From Paramecium sonneborni (taxonomy: Eukaryota; Ciliophora; Oligohymenophorea; Peniculida; Parameciidae): a stretch of 64,000 nucleotides of DNA. The position numbers and the translations under genes are program-made. This document shows positions 1 to 13,093 of the stretch, piece by piece; position 1 is the first letter of the stretch; each line of letters begins with the position of its first letter. The notes under the pieces were generated by a model that ran no database searches, was not told the DNA's origin, and worked only from the letters and a program-made list of their open reading frames with translations. The stretch covers positions 76,749 through 140,748 of the forward strand of contig CAJJDN010000134.1 of NCBI GenBank assembly GCA_905182985.1, given 5' to 3'.

Positions 1-409
1 TGTTTGCTTTATTACTACTATTTAGGTCTTTATCTTAAGATTGGATGAATTTTTGAAACAGCAACATTTGTACCTTTATTACTGGTATATACATCAATAA
101 ATGCTGATTCATAAACAAAATATCTAGAGTGAACTTCTAAGAAGTATCTTCCATTGGGGATATTGTAACTAGAATAGAATTTGAGTATTATACAATGCAA
201 AGATTCCATTTTTTTAGGTGAAGGTTTCATATTACCCATAATTGAGTGTTACTTTGAGAATGGAATCATCTTGGACAAATTCTCTTTGTAATTCTGAAAA
301 AAATAAAGATAAAGATTTTACAATACAAGACCTTGCCTTCAATTTTGGATTAAGCAGCAATGACAATAATGGGAAGAGCAAGGAGTATTGGGATATAAAA
401 AATGGCCAT
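1..409 (-). CDS. EMC7: EMC7 homologue (ER membrane protein complex subunit 7), 3' end cut by window edge
   Basis: Reading from 409 down to 1, with introns at 294-321 (28 nt) and 169-193 (25 nt), gives a hydrophobic signal peptide (MAIFYIPILLALPIIVIAA). The EMC7 opening IEGKV follows, then a beta-sandwich core with GQYETFTQKNGIFAF and NIPNGRYFLEVHS and an IHPILRQRP stretch near the edge. EMC7 is the lumenal carbohydrate-binding-like subunit of the ER membrane protein insertase. The motif order matches animal EMC7 (IEGR..., TDGSF, PSGSYVVEV). About 118 residues are present; the C-terminal membrane segment lies beyond position 1. The start lies only 36 bp from the next, divergent gene. The family call is confident because the two introns restore one continuous conserved frame. 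Confidence 0.82.
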
Positions 410-445
410 TTAATATATATAATATTTATTTGTTATAATTTGAAA

Positions 446-1082
446 ATGGAATAAGGAATTGAATAATGTGGATTTAGTAATCGATATAGATAAGTGGGAT
501 AAATAGTGAATAGTGGAAAGAAGATGATTAGAAGAGAGGAGGAGGGTAATAAAATAATAAGATTGGATAAATTGAGAAAATAAATAGTGAATTTAGAGAT
601 TGAAACAAAGAAACCAAAGATGAAATAAAAGAAACTAAATAGTGAGAACATGTTATTGAAAGAGAAATAACAGTTAGAGGATGACATTAAAGATATAAGT
701 TAAAGATTAGAAAAAATGAAAGAGAAGAAGTTAGAGAATCGATAATAATTAAATGATTTGTTATAAGATAAAGAAGTAAAGTTTAAATTAACTATTGTAT
801 ATAGGATTTTGAATAAAGATGGAACAATATTTAAAATGATGATGAGATACAAAGTTTTTAGGAACGAATGCAAAGTATGTGATTATTCATAATATTATTT
901 TTTTGATACTAGCTCTCCTAAACGATGATTAGGAACCACCTAATAATGAAATAGAGATATTGACAAAAGAAGTAGAAGAGTTATTGTGCTTTAAAATAGA
1001 TGATGAACCATAAATATAAGGAAAAAGGAAATACGATTTATTTACAATAGAAGAGGAATAATAGGATTTATCTTTTACTTGA
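446..1082 (+). CDS. small lysine/glutamate-rich coiled-coil protein
   Basis: An open frame of about 200 residues in the TGA-only code. The first two thirds are strongly charged and heptad-like (repeated K/E/Q with L spacing, for example LEKMKEKKLENRQQLNDLLQDKE), predicting a coiled coil. One intron near 879-912 (34 nt; a start at 875 is also possible) is needed to reach the acidic tail DDQEPPNNEIEILTKEVEE and the stop. I do not recognise a family. It is transcribed divergently from EMC7 with a 36-bp gap, so both promoters must lie in that gap. Confidence 0.6.
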
Positions 1083-1159
1083 TTATATATATAGATCTAT
1101 TAAATAATAATAATAATATATATTAATAATAATATATAATAAATAATAATAAAATAAAA

Positions 1160-1842
1160 ATGAAATGTGTGACAGTTGAAATAGACGATGATGATACTTT
1201 ACTGGAAAATAGAGATGGATCGATTATACAGCGTACCTTTTGCTGCTTACAACACTAGTCGAACCATATTCAAATGATGCCCAAATACAGATTACTCAAA
1301 GGAATGTTGAAAGCGATGAGGAAGGTTCTTAAGTGGATTCTCTAGATGAATAGATTGGATAGGCCATACCATCTCTTGTTAATTCTATTCTAGAGATGAT
1401 GCTTAAATAATAACTTACTATTCTCATTATTGTAATCCTCCATGCTATTCTAAATACTATCTTCACATTTTTAGGAGTGTGTTTTAGATAAGATACTATT
1501 AATAAACTATAAACATTATTGGATTCCCAAGATAGAGCTGAATAATTATATTGGTTCCTAACTGTGATTGACATTGTTAGTTGTCTTATCTTCTATTATT
1601 TGGCAATCTCAGCATATAGAACCAAATCTTATTTAATGTATTAATTCCTACTCAAATGGGTTTATTACTGTTTCTTTATCTAAGTTTTTTTGGCATATAT
1701 TAATAAGTAATTATTTAGGTTTCACTATTTTAGATTGAATATTTTATTAGTATTTCTAAAGATTCTTACATACATTTACTCTAAATTTGTAGCACAATTA
1801 ATCAAAGGAATTGTCAATCTACCAAGATAAAGAGCAGATTGA
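1160..1842 (+). CDS. small multi-pass membrane protein, unknown family
   Basis: A model of 218 residues with one intron (1233-1258, 26 nt). The N-terminal 75 residues are acidic and hydrophilic (EIDDDDTLLENRD, VESDEEGSQVDSLDEQ). Then come about four hydrophobic segments, among them LTILIIVILHAILNTIFTFL, FLTVIDIVSCLIFYYLAISA and a stretch around WVYYCFFIQVFLAYI. The C-terminus is basic. The layout suggests a small integral membrane protein with a cytosolic acidic head. I cannot assign a function. Confidence 0.6.
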
Positions 1843-2135
1843 ATCATTCATTCATTGATTTACAATTAATTATTAGTTAATATTTTTACTTTACTCTTTT
1901 CTAATATTTCAACATCTCTCTATTTACTTTCATATCGTCTATTTTATCTCTTATTTCAAACCTTTTTCTATTTAGAATCATTATATTTATATTAAAACTT
2001 TTTCATAAATTTTTAAATTTTTTAAAAACTTCCTATTCTCGTACCAAATACAAAATAAACACAAAATTCAAGAAATTGCGCTCACTGTAAAACAAAAGGC
2101 AAATATTAAAAGGATTATTAGCTATTAAATAAATA

Positions 2136-3287
2136 ATGAAGATGGATGACAAAAGATTCAAATTACTCTTAGGAGTCCATTATTTAGGCTCAACAAGTAA
2201 ATTATGTTAATCACTTTTAGACTACTTTGCTACCTCCACTAAAACATCTACAATAAAAAAATGTGTTTAGACTCAAACTTACACTTAAGATTGTACTCAA
2301 AATGACTATTCAACACAATCTCCATAAATTATTAAGGTAAATATTCTAATATTATAAATCTAGAAAATCAAGACCACTGCAGATAGTACTTAACTTACAT
2401 ATGAAGATAATCTATATTGCCATGAAAATCTTAAAATACAAGATTATACATAAATGCCCATCAATTTTACTAATACAACCACTAATATACCTAAATAAAA
2501 AGAGTTCTATTTCATCAATCCACTCTATATCTAAGAATTCAAAGAAAAAGAATATAATTATAAAACTAGAGCCATCATACTTAATCGAATTCTTGATAAT
2601 TGTATTAATATGAACAATCCGTATTTCCATAAAGCAATCTATTTATTTGATCTATTTTTAAGCAAAATTTAATGCAAGACAATCACTAATTAATAATAAT
2701 TACGATTCCTATCATTAGCTATCATTTTTTTGATCACTAAAATGAATGTTGAAATTCCAAACATCAATATATTACTTTCATAATCATCACTTAATATGAG
2801 TAAATAACAATTGTTATAATATGAACGATTTATCCTTAAAGTTTTGGATTGGCATATAAATCCACTTACATTATAAGATGTATTTTATGAAGTCATTTTA
2901 CGATTTTAAAGAACCTTTCCAAAATTAAATATTTACACTTCCAATCAACAACTTAATCTTAAGATATAAATTAACGATAAAGATATGAAAATTATCAACC
3001 AAATACTCAATGTTATAGTCTTAGATCATAACTATCTTAATTATGATTTAGAAGATCTTTCATTTTCCATTTTGTATGTTATCTACTCAAAGGAACTCAA
3101 AGATAATCAATTCGAAGATTTTTTAAAAGACCATAACAAATCCAAATAACAAATCATGGCTTCTATTAGATTTGTATCCAAATTTATTAGAGTCATTCAA
3201 TAATTGGTAATAAATTATACTTAATTTTAGAATGAAAAATAATTAGACATAAATTCATTAGAAATACTTAAACTAGTTTGTGATTGA
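2136..3287 (+). CDS. cyclin-box protein
   Basis: A model of 366 residues with introns at 2337-2363 (27 nt) and 3207-3230 (24 nt). Residues about 145-270 form a cyclin N-terminal fold: AIILNRILDNCINM, then the helix-3 region LSLAIIFLITKMNVE, and QLLQYERFILKVLDWHINPL, the classical E-x2-I/V-L-x-L-x-W-x-I-x3-T/P-L signature of cyclins. A less conserved second cyclin-like lobe follows. The N-terminal 80 residues are Thr/Gln-rich. Such cyclins are numerous in ciliates; the partner kinase cannot be deduced. The fold assignment is good, the subtype is not known. Confidence 0.75.
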
Positions 3288-3381
3288 TTTTTATTTATGT
3301 TATAATTTTTGTTTTTTTTATATTATAAATCTTATAATTCATCATATTTATTTAATATAAAATTTAATACTATAGTTCAAC

Positions 3382-4036
3382 ATGTTACTCTACTAAAATC
3401 CTTAACATGATAAAATTTGGATTGAATATTATTGCTTCTAGAACCAAGACTTCTATGTTTGAGATTAGATACATAAATCGTCAAATATTAATAATCAAAC
3501 AAAAGGATTTAATGATTAATGCTCAAACTTAATTGATTAGATTGTGAGTTATTAATATGAACTTTAAGATTCTTTATAGGAATTGATATTCACGTTAAAA
3601 CAGATGTTCTTATCATCATCTAATAATATTCAATAATTTAATTATGCTTAATTTGAATCTTATTTGGAAAGTCTCTTAAAATTTGATTAGAATAACACTT
3701 TAGTCAATAAAAAAGTATTGGACAAACCAAAACTTTTAAACAATAAGATAAAGGATACTATTCAAAAATTTCAATTTTCTTTAAGCCTAGGATGTCCTAA
3801 ATTAAACCTTAAAATTAGATCCTAAAGATTAATGAATTAATTAGATATAGCAATGGATTGGCTGAAAAAAGGATACTTAATAAATCCAAAACATGTGTTA
3901 ACTTTAATTAGAGTAGGTAAAAATAAGATGAAATAAATAATTAGGGGATTGTTTAAGAAAATAACGTAAATTTTAAGTAGCAATAAAATATTACAGTGAA
4001 GCTTTAAGTATTGATCCAACAGATTGATGGGCATCA
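3382..4036 (+). pseudogene. decayed TPR-like coding remnant
   Basis: Short stretches look like tetratricopeptide repeats but lie in different frames. WLKKGYLINPKHVLTLIRVG ends near 3917, and VAIKYYSEALSIDPTD near 3978-4025 is a good TPR helix pair followed directly by TGA. No set of short introns that I tried joins these into one frame, and no convincing start is seen. Paramecium has many TPR proteins with the sequence NPKHV...YYxxAL. I read this as a broken copy or a 3' relic; an unresolved gene with several introns is the alternative. Confidence 0.4.
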
Positions 4037-4157
4037 GAAAAATTGGGTAATAAAATTTTATATTATAAGGTGAATGTTAAAACAATTTATTTAATTGATG
4101 TCAAGAATTTGATTGATATTAATTATATTAAATAAGAGTAGAATTTAGAATACTATA

Positions 4158-5495
4158 TCAATCATTAGTTAATTTAACTACTTTAGCAGGAGTATTAGTT
4201 GTTAATTTGGTTGATGCAATTTTTCCTTTAATCCATTTTCCTCTGAAAGTAGTTCCATTAGATTTAATGATTTATCCATTACCATGTTAAAGTCCTCCTT
4301 TCCAAAGTCCTAGATATTTTTAACCATTAGGCCACATTAATACACCATATCCTTCTCTTTAATCATTTACATATAATCCATCATATTTCCTTCCATCTGG
4401 CCATTCAAAAATGCCTTTACCATTTTTAACACCATTTTTCCATTCTCCAGTATATGTTCTTCCATCTACAAAAGTGAATGTTCCTAATCCAGACATTAAA
4501 TCATTTTCGAATTTTCCTTCATATATTGCTCCATCAGGATATATTAATTTACCAAACCCACTTTTAAACCCATCTTGAAAACTTCCTAGCCTTGGAATAC
4601 AGATCAAATTTTACCCTCATATATCCAACCACTATCATATATTTATTTTCCATAACCATTAGGTAAATCATTCATCCATTCACCTTCATAATAAGTACCA
4701 TCTGAAAATGTGTATTTCCCTCTACCTTTAACTTATCCATCAGCCCATGTACCTAAAAACAAATCACCATTTGAATGTTGAAATGTACCAGATCCATTTG
4801 GCTTATTTTCATACCAATCTCCTATGTAAAATGAATTTTCTGATAATACATACTTACCAAAACCATGAATCATTCCATTTTTCCATTAACCTTCATAATA
4901 AGCTCCATTTTACAGTTAAATACATGGCAATTTCTGCTGTTGACTTGTTTAGATTAATTATTAGTCTTTTTTTTATAACGGTATGAAACATAATCCATTC
5001 ATTTCTGTAGATATTGCTATTGGATTACTTGCTGGTCGACTAATTTCTGAAATGGAACTAGCATCATCCTTAACTTCCTTATTAATATTTATGGTAATAT
5101 CGGCATTGCAAAATTATTTTTCATTTGATTCTTATTCTTTATCCTTTCTAAGAGGTAATCTTTTTACTATCTATTAGATTTATAGAGTATTCTATTTCAA
5201 TTATTAGGTTTCAGCTATAACCAAATCATTATTAGAACTCTTTTGATTTATGATTGAAGAACTATGTTTTTAAGCTGTCGATCTAGAAGATTTAAACTGA
5301 AATTTTCTAAGTTAAAATAGGATAATACTTTCGTATTACATACCCTCTGAAATTGGCTTATATTTTAATCACTCCTTTTATTTCTTATTTGTTTAACTTC
5401 TTACCAATTTTTTATTTACTCTTAGTTGTCTTTGTTGTCAAGATCTCTTGAGTCTTATTTGAAGCATTATCATTACACTGCTAGCAATTTCCCAT
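4158..5495 (-). CDS. IQ-motif and MORN-repeat protein with predicted N-myristoylation
   Basis: A model of 428 residues with introns at 5307-5328 (22 nt) and 4586-4614 (29 nt). The protein starts MGNCQQC, a Gly-2/Cys-4 context typical of myristoylated and palmitoylated membrane anchors. An IQ motif (IKIQANFRGYVIRKK) follows at about residues 45-60 and would bind calmodulin or a centrin. After a Ser-rich linker there are about 10 MORN repeats (YYEGQWKNGMIHGFGKY, YEGEWMNDLPNGYGKQ, YTGEWKNGVKNGKGIFEWPDG and others) up to the C-terminus. This IQ+MORN architecture recurs in ciliate cortical and ciliary proteins. Choosing the 5495 start rather than an internal Met depends on the 22-nt intron, which joins the IQ exon to the rest. 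Confidence 0.75.
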
Positions 5496-6108
5496 TTGCC
5501 CTTACTCAATTAATAATATTTATTATTGTAGTTATCTAACTCACAAAATTATGATTTTCTTATGTAAAATCTTTTATTCTATAAACATCATCAATCATTA
5601 CTAAAATCAATAACCTCAATCATTTTATGAAAAACAAAGAGTTCACCTATTAAGGATTATTCCAAAAGATTTTATATAAAGATAATAAAATCAATATATT
5701 CTTTATTCTAAATTACTCTCATATACATCAGATTTTACCATCTTCATATTAAAAAGTTTATTAAATATATCATATAGATTTATAAATTGAAATGCTCAAT
5801 ATTTTATCATAATAAATTGGTAAATCGTTGATTTGATTTAGAAAGATTATATTTTGAATAAAAGCAATGGTTTTATTTAGATATTATGAAATTAAAAACA
5901 CATAAGATATTTGATTAGATTAATTATTATTGAAATTATTCTATTCTTACATGATTCAAAAATCTCCTGGTTATTATTTATGAATATCTACATTTCCATA
6001 GATGATATATAAAAGAACATTTATATTGTTTAAACACATTTGGAATCTATCGGAAAATAATGATTGTTGATTAAATGTCATTTATTATTAAATTTTAACT
6101 GTTAAGCC
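5496..6108. other. divergent intergenic region, no supported gene
   Basis: This 613-bp AT-rich stretch lies between the starts of two divergent genes and should hold both promoters. A TGA-free frame of about 80 codons begins at 5551, but frames of that length are expected by chance when TGA is the only stop. I see no conserved motif, RNA gene or repeat. Confidence 0.5.
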
Positions 6109-6936
6109 ATGAATACTTTCTATGCATAGAATTTAAGTCTGAGTTAATTACGTTAATTGCCACAAGAACGTATGCATGTCAAAATGTATAAAAATGAAGA
6201 GTACTTTAAATATTGATTAAATAAGAATAACATTGACACCTCAGAGTAATCGTAGTTAATTGAATGAAGTAAAGTGCTACTCATATATATCAAGGCTATC
6301 GAAAATCTTGAAATGCAATGGCAATCTATACGTAGATAACATCTAGAACAACGTTCATGCAGTCGAAGTCCAGCCAAAAATAACCTCATGAATCAATTGC
6401 TAAAAAATAAGGATAAATAATAATAGTGTATTTTGAAAAAGGTTGTACCTTTATCAACCATCAACCTAGCCAAAATCTAAGATTAGCAATAATAATAATA
6501 ATTTTAATACAATCCTTAATAATCTGCACAACGCAATCATCTTAAAGTAGTTAATTACTCATTTGTTTAGGATTCTTCTCATTTCTAATATATTGCCAAT
6601 AAATATTGTAATATCTATAGAAGACCTAGTCCAGAATAACAATATTTAGTAAACTCTCTAAGAGAAAATGAATAAATCAATTATTCAATTGGAAGAAATC
6701 AAGTCTAATAATAACAATACTAAAGAAATAATCTCAAAATGTTAGACGAAAGGGTTAGAGTCAACTCTCAAGATAAATATGCTGCCTAAGCTTTATCCAA
6801 CAGTAATATTATGAAGAAGGAAGGACCATAACGCAAAAGAGTTTCGCAATATTATAATAATGAAGAGAACAAGATTACTTCGGTTAAATCTGCAGGCATG
6901 TAAAACTAAAGAATTATTCCTAAAAAACGACCTTGA
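6109..6936 (+). CDS. hypothetical basic Gln/Asn-rich protein
   Basis: A model of 257 residues with introns at 6201-6225 (25 nt) and 6246-6274 (29 nt), which remove two in-frame TGAs. The middle is Gln-rich, encoded by runs of TAA (positions 6484-6510). The C-terminal third is basic and Asn/Ser-rich (QRKRVSQYYNNEENKITSVK). There is no recognisable domain or membrane segment. The start is the first Met in frame. Confidence 0.5.
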
Positions 6937-7933
6937 TGTATTGTATTTTATAATGATAAATATGTATGTTACCAATATATTAATTTCATTTATATTAAAA
7001 TAACAATTTGTGTCTTTAACTTAAAAGACATAGTCAATTTGGTTTAACTTATTAACAAATAGAATTAAAATCAACTAAATTGATTATCTTATTTGTATCT
7101 TATTACCAATCCCGAATATTTCCTTCATTTATAAAACAGTTATATGTAATTTATAATGTCAATAATTCGGTAATTTATATATATGGTTTTATAATTAAAA
7201 TGAGGTAGATTTACTTTTGAGATAGATCTGATAAAGAATTTTGTTTAATTTATATGTTATTTTTTTTTCTATCTTTAAATACTCCACCTCTGTTTATTAT
7301 CAGATAGACATTCTCAATTATTAAATCTAGATTAATTTCCTTCTTTTAAAAACAGAATTAATTTTAGAATTCTTCTTAGACTATGTAATCTAATAAATGA
7401 ATATAAATAAAAATTATGTTTAAAAAGAAAAATTATTTATTTATAATCAAATATTATAATAATTTTTATGCTAAATGTTTTTATAATAAAATCATTCTTC
7501 TTAATAATTTAATTTATTTATTTGTATTATTAATTTTTTTAGTTAATGTTGTAAGAGTAATTAAAAAATTTAAAAAATGTAAATGGTAAAATCATTTGAT
7601 AAAATGGTTTAGTTTACATTCACACAGCATATTAATTAAAATTTTATTTCATTGATGATTTGTAATACATAAGAGTAAATTTAAGAATTTTTAGCTTCTC
7701 TTTATTTAAAAAGCTAAAATTTTTTGAATTAGCATTAAACTATATTTAACTTTTAATGGAAGTGTGTATAAATTAGAAATTGTCTATATTTCTTATAGGA
7801 ATGTAGTTATTTATTTGAAAATGAATGTTTGAGAATTTAGGAAGTATTTTGATGAAAGAAAATAGTATTAATTGATGTGAGATAACATCGATGTTGTCAA
7901 AAAGAAGAGAGTAATTTGAGAAAATTAATTAAA
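6937..7933. other. intergenic, no supported gene
   Basis: About 1 kb of very AT-rich DNA between a TGA stop and the start of the hybrid histidine kinase. I found no conserved coding stretch on either strand and no repeat. It is longer than most spacers in this window. Confidence 0.45.
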
Positions 7934-10450
7934 ATGGGAAAATTATGGAACTTAATTAAAAATTAGCTACTAACCCTGTTAATGAGTATGCTATTAATTC
8001 TTTAGTGCATTTTTGGTTCTGAAGTATACTACTATTTGTTTGTGGTGTTATTATTGTAAATAACTCGTATGGTTTGGGAGTATTTTGAAGCATCATAATT
8101 TTAAGTGATGTTAATCATACAATATTTGGGATACATTGGAGTTCTGTATTTGAGTAGTGAATAAAATGTAATATCTTGCATGTGTATGATGTAAATAGGA
8201 TAGACGTTATTATTTGAGAATAGAATGTAGAACTAAAAGCTAATAATATTGTATTCAATAGGAGCAGATATTCTTGTGCTTGTATTATTTATGAATGATA
8301 ATGTGAAACAAATATATTTACCTTGTTTATCAATAGTAATGAAGACATTGACATAATTGTTTAACTAACCAAAATTAAATGGAAACCTTAAACTGAATCA
8401 AGAAAATTTATTTGTAGATAGCAATCATCATTCAACATATAGATTGTCAAAGGATAGAAATTTTCATTCGGATAGTTAACCACCAACTCCAAAAAGTGAT
8501 CCATTTCAAGTGGAATTATTAAGTTTTTTTCCTTAAGGGATTGCACTGGTTGGATTAAATGATGAGATTAAGTTTTGTAATGAGAATATGAAAAAGATAT
8601 TTGTATAAGAAGAAAGTTAACAATCAATTTTATAAGCAATATTTAGATTAGAAGAGTAATAAATGGTAGAGTAAGCAGAGAAGTAATCAATAGAACAACC
8701 AAAATAATCAATGAGTTCATTTTCTACATTTTAACCTGTACCTATACCAAAGACTATGTTTTAAAGTGCCTCTAGATCTTAAAATAAGTAATCAGGAACA
8801 GTGATTTAATAGAAATTAAAAGAGACTCCATTACCACGTGCCAAAACATCACATAAATTAATTACATTAAAATTATAGGATACTTTTATTAGTGAATGTT
8901 GTGTAAGTAATTATTTTATAAATTAGATAATTGATTAAGAGATTTAATGTATCAAAAAGTAGATATAAAAAAAAGAAGTTTAGAATCTAATGAAAAATAC
9001 TCAATGTTATGTTTAAGAACATATTGTAGTGTTAGGATATATTAGCTCAGATAAACATAAAAGAAGATAAATTGAAGTTAAGTTATATTCTACATTAATC
9101 AATGATTGTCCTTATATTTTAATTGTTGCCAGAGATATAAGTCATAGAGATTACATTCGATCATTAAAGAATTATAGTAATCAGAAATCTAAAATGTTGG
9201 CTTTTGTCAGTCATGAATATAGAACACCATTAAATTGCATTATTGATTAACTTAATGAAAGTTTGAGAGAAGAATCTCGATATAGATCTGAAACTCTATT
9301 TTGTGAAAGAGATAAAGAAACTCATAAAAATGTTAAGGTTGCTTTATATACAGCTAAATAACTCTTAAATCTTTCTGATGATTTACTTGATTTAGCTTAG
9401 ATTCGAGTTGGTAAATTTAAAGCAATCAAATAAAAATTCAATCTTAAAAATATGTTAAAAAGTTGTCTCGATTTATTCTCTGCTACTGCTGAAAAATAAT
9501 AAATTGTCTTGACATTAAAATACAGTTCCCATATACCTAAAATTATTGAATAAGATTCAAATAGAATCAAATAAATTATTATGAATTTAATTGGAAATGC
9601 TTTTAAATTCACTTAAAAAGGAAATATTACTTTAGAAGTCACTTAAGGACAAGATAGAAAAAGAATTACTATATCAGTTATTGATACAGGAATTGGTATT
9701 TCAGATGATGATAAAATCAAATTATTTAAAGCTTTTGCAAAAGGTAATAGTGAGGAAAGTAAAAAATTGAACTCTCAAGGAGTTGGGTTAGGGTTATTAA
9801 TAAGTAATTAAATTTTATAAAACCTCAATGGAGATATTTAAAATGGATTGAAATTGTAGTCTTAATAAAATAAAGGATCTACATTTTATTTTTCAATTTA
9901 AATTTGTGATATACAAGAAACATTTTCTCTTCATTAATTAGAAGAACGTAATCAAGAAAGTGAACATTCAGATTAGGAATCAATGGTTATTCCTGATGAT
10001 GAGAAACCTTAACAGTTGAAAGCTACAAGAAAGAGTACAAATACAAAGAGATCTACAAGAGTTTCGATAAGTGATCCAAAAATATTAATCGTAGACGATG
10101 TATAATTAAATGTAGAAATGATTGCAAGAATGATAAAAGATACTGCAGTAGATTGGGCGTTGAATGGATATTAAGCAATATAGAAATGCAAAGAGAGAAT
10201 AAAACATAATTAAGAATTCTATAAAGTTATATTAATGGATTTGGAAATGCCAATAATGAATGGATTTTAAGTATCATAAGCAATATTAAGTTTATGTGCT
10301 GAATTAGGAGCATCTACTACGATTATTGGGTGTTCGGCATATGACTCAGAAGAGTAGATGTAAGAATGTTTAAAAGTTGGAATGACCGCATATTTACATA
10401 AGCCTGTGGAATAGAAGGCACTTAAAAAAATCTTAATTAAATATCTATGA
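7934..10450 (+). CDS. membrane-bound hybrid histidine kinase with receiver domain
   Basis: A model of 830 residues with one 24-nt intron (8903-8926). Residues about 10-165 hold five to six hydrophobic segments. A linker region precedes a HisKA segment with the phospho-acceptor His in FVSHEYRTPLN. The HATPase domain shows an N-box (IIMNLIGNAFKFTQKG), G1 DTGIGIS and G2 GVGLGLLISN. A receiver domain at the C-terminus has ILIVDDVQLN, the acceptor Asp in VILMDLEMPIMNG, and the Lys of LHKPV. The enzyme would autophosphorylate and pass phosphate to its own receiver. This architecture is known from ciliates and other protists. A second hybrid kinase lies at 24495-26883. Confidence 0.9.
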
Positions 10451-10532
10451 ATTATATATTCTTTATTGCTTATATTATTGTTCAGATATAAAATATTTTT
10501 GCCCGGAATTTTATATAATTTAAAAATAATAA

Positions 10533-10809
10533 ATGGACCCACATTAGATGTGTAAGAAATTGTAAGAAGAGTCTTTTAAAGAGAACGATGATGTAAACAA
10601 TTAGATTTCTAAAAGAGCTGAGAACTCGAGTGGCCGAGATAGAGGCTAAGAATGCTGAATATTAAGATCTAATTGAAGGGTTGAAGTAAACTATAGAAGA
10701 GAAGGATGCCAAAATTAAACAATTAGAAGACACATTGGCTAATTTACAAAGCAAGCCTATCAAAAAAACTATCCAAAAGAAGAAAGATAAGAAGCCAACT
10801 AAAAAGTGA
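10533..10809 (+). CDS. short coiled-coil protein with lysine-rich tail
   Basis: The C-terminal 65 residues (ELRTRVAEIEAKNAEYQDLI..., then KPIKKTIQKKKDKKPTKK) are a clear coiled coil with a basic tail. The first codons from 10533 are in another frame, and a 22-nt intron (two placements fit) is needed to join them, giving 84 residues. Alternatively translation starts at the ATG near 10589. Its stop is 20 bp before the start of the next coiled-coil gene on the same strand. Confidence 0.5.
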
Positions 10810-10829
10810 TATAATAATTTACTTAAATA

Positions 10830-13093
10830 ATGAAGAACAGACCTTAATCTGCTATTGTAAAACTCAAATCAGAGCCTTCAGATCCTCGTTCCTCTTTTTC
10901 TCACTTATTGGTTATTCCAAAAGCTAACAGACCTCTACATACACCATAACAATTCCATATCGATTAGGAAACGCTTTACATAAACAATATGCATTAGAAG
11001 TAGGAAACTAATGAAATCAAATTCTAAAATCTTAAACTAAAAACTCTAGTTTAATAATTATAGGTTTCTTTATAATTTTATATATTATAGGCTCGCATCT
11101 CTTAAATTGAAAAAGTAGATAAACATCAATTATTAATTGATCCATTAGGAATGTCTACTAACAATACTGAAGGATGTATTGTTCCTATGCTTAAAGCCAA
11201 AATTAAAAAATAAGCTCAAATAATTGAAGAATTGACTACTGATTTACGTAATCAATGTAAATCTGTTAAATTAACATCAATTCTTGAATTATAAAAACAG
11301 ATTAAGAATCAATAAGATGAAATCCTCAAATTACGATAGTTTCAATAACTTGCTCTCAAAATAACAGATTAAGAGTAATCAATTACTGTAATTTTATTCA
11401 AAGTTTATTTAATGATCCTGACATTGCTGAGCGTATCTAAAATTATATCAAAACCATTGAAGCATAATAAATTCATATTGACCAATTGTTTAAATAAAAT
11501 AAGAAATTAAACTCAGAGTATTAAGAATTGTTAAAATAATCAAACAAACTTCAAGAAGAATGCAAACAAATTAGTATAGAAAGAACATAATTTAAAAAGA
11601 AATTAGATGAATAAATCATTACAGAAACTGAATAATATTAACAAAAAAAAAGAGAATTCCTTGAAAAAAAATTATAGTAAATTTTTAACTTATTTTATAG
11701 GAGTGTTCTTAAATAAGTGGATTCTTTAAAAGGAGAACTGTCATTATATGAAACTAAATATAAGTAATCAACTAGGATTTAATAAGATTAAGAGAGAGAA
11801 TTTAAATAAACATTAATGAATGCTTAAAAGGCTAATATACATTTAGAAGAACTTTTATAAAAAAAAGAATAATTAATGCAGGATTTATAAGATAGAGTTG
11901 CAATTTATGATTTACTTAAATAAAAATCAACAATTGAAGAACCAATTGTAAAATTAGTTCCATAGCCTCCTAAAACATATCGTGATTAATACATTCAATT
12001 CCCTGAACCATTAATTTTATAACACAAACCTACTGACATAATTAACGCAAATCCTATTGATTAAGAACGTCTTTAATAATTGTTGGAAGATCTCAAATAT
12101 AAAGTGATATCTCTATGTTTGACTTAATAAAGATTACAGTTTATCTTTAAAGATATTAAATTTATGTAATTAAAAGATTCTCTTCAATATTTTATGAGAT
12201 CTCCTTTCAATTATTAACAATAAGATGCTCTTATTTTAAGTCGTCATTTCTTTAGTGAAGATAAAGGCACTGGTTTCAAAATATAATGGGAGGATACTTA
12301 AAACATAAATGATCTAATTTAATTAATTATTCCAAAAAAGGAGGATATTTAATTTAATTTCAAAACAATCATTAATAGACATAATATTATTAAACAACTA
12401 TATTCAGTAATTAAAAACTTAAAATTAAATGATATCAAATATAATATTGATGATTATATGATTCAAATCAAAAGAAATACTAATTTAAATGATGAGTAAA
12501 TCACATTTCTTCGTCTTATTAATTAAATGTATTTAGGAGATGTAACTAATATTGATTAAGGATTTTTACGTCTCTATTTAAAAGAAGAATGTGAAATGAT
12601 CTCTTAGCTTTATAAATTATAAAAGATTGATTTTGTCATTTACAGATACATTCCAAAACTATATATAAAATAAGAGGATAATGAATTTGAATAGATCGAT
12701 TTAAAATAAAAAATTTCAGAACCAAAAATTGAAGATACATCTTTAACATTTTCATGTAATTAGTTAATTATTATCAAAGTACTTAGAATGAATGATTCTT
12801 ACTTAAAAACATCAGAAAGTAGAAAACCTACTTCAGCTAGAGATACTCTTACTTACAGTTAATCTTAAACTGAAAGTATTCCTCTAAAAATGAAACAAAA
12901 TGATAATCAAAGTAGAAATATTCCCAGCGTCTATAGAGAATAATAGATTTAAGAGATTAAAGAAGAAGAAGAATTTGTTGAATTTTAAACATCTAATTAA
13001 TTCATGATGCAGCCACCCTAATTATTGAAAAATTAAGAGCCTTTTCAAAAAACTGAAGAAGATTATAAAGAGATATATTCTGAAGAATTATGA
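10830..13093 (+). CDS. large coiled-coil protein, unknown family
   Basis: A model of 727 residues with introns at 11064-11090 (27 nt), 11375-11403 (29 nt) and 11677-11700 (24 nt). Residues about 90-330 are a long, charged coiled coil (IEELTTDLRNQ, LLKQSNKLQEECKQ, LEELLQKKEQLMQDLQDRV). The second half is more globular, with aromatic and Phe-rich segments (DSLQYFMRSPFNY, FLRLYLKEECEMISQLYK). The tail is Ser/Gln-rich. Such proteins are often cytoskeletal or basal-body components in ciliates, but nothing here identifies one. Confidence 0.65.

Noticed and set aside
433..687. Standard-code ORFs of 60-90 codons scattered through the window, for example the minus frame here.
   Set aside because: They are chance frames opposite or inside real genes read in the wrong code.
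4747..5177. Two plus-strand ORFs over the MORN gene.
   Set aside because: The minus strand carries MORN and IQ motifs in one spliced frame; the plus ORFs are shadows.
5551..5791. An 80-codon TGA-free plus frame.
   Set aside because: With only TGA as stop in AT-rich DNA, frames of this length are expected by chance, and composition is not gene-like.
7934..10450. A bacterial origin for the histidine kinase and receiver genes.
   Set aside because: They carry short introns and the ciliate code, so they are nuclear ciliate genes, not contamination.
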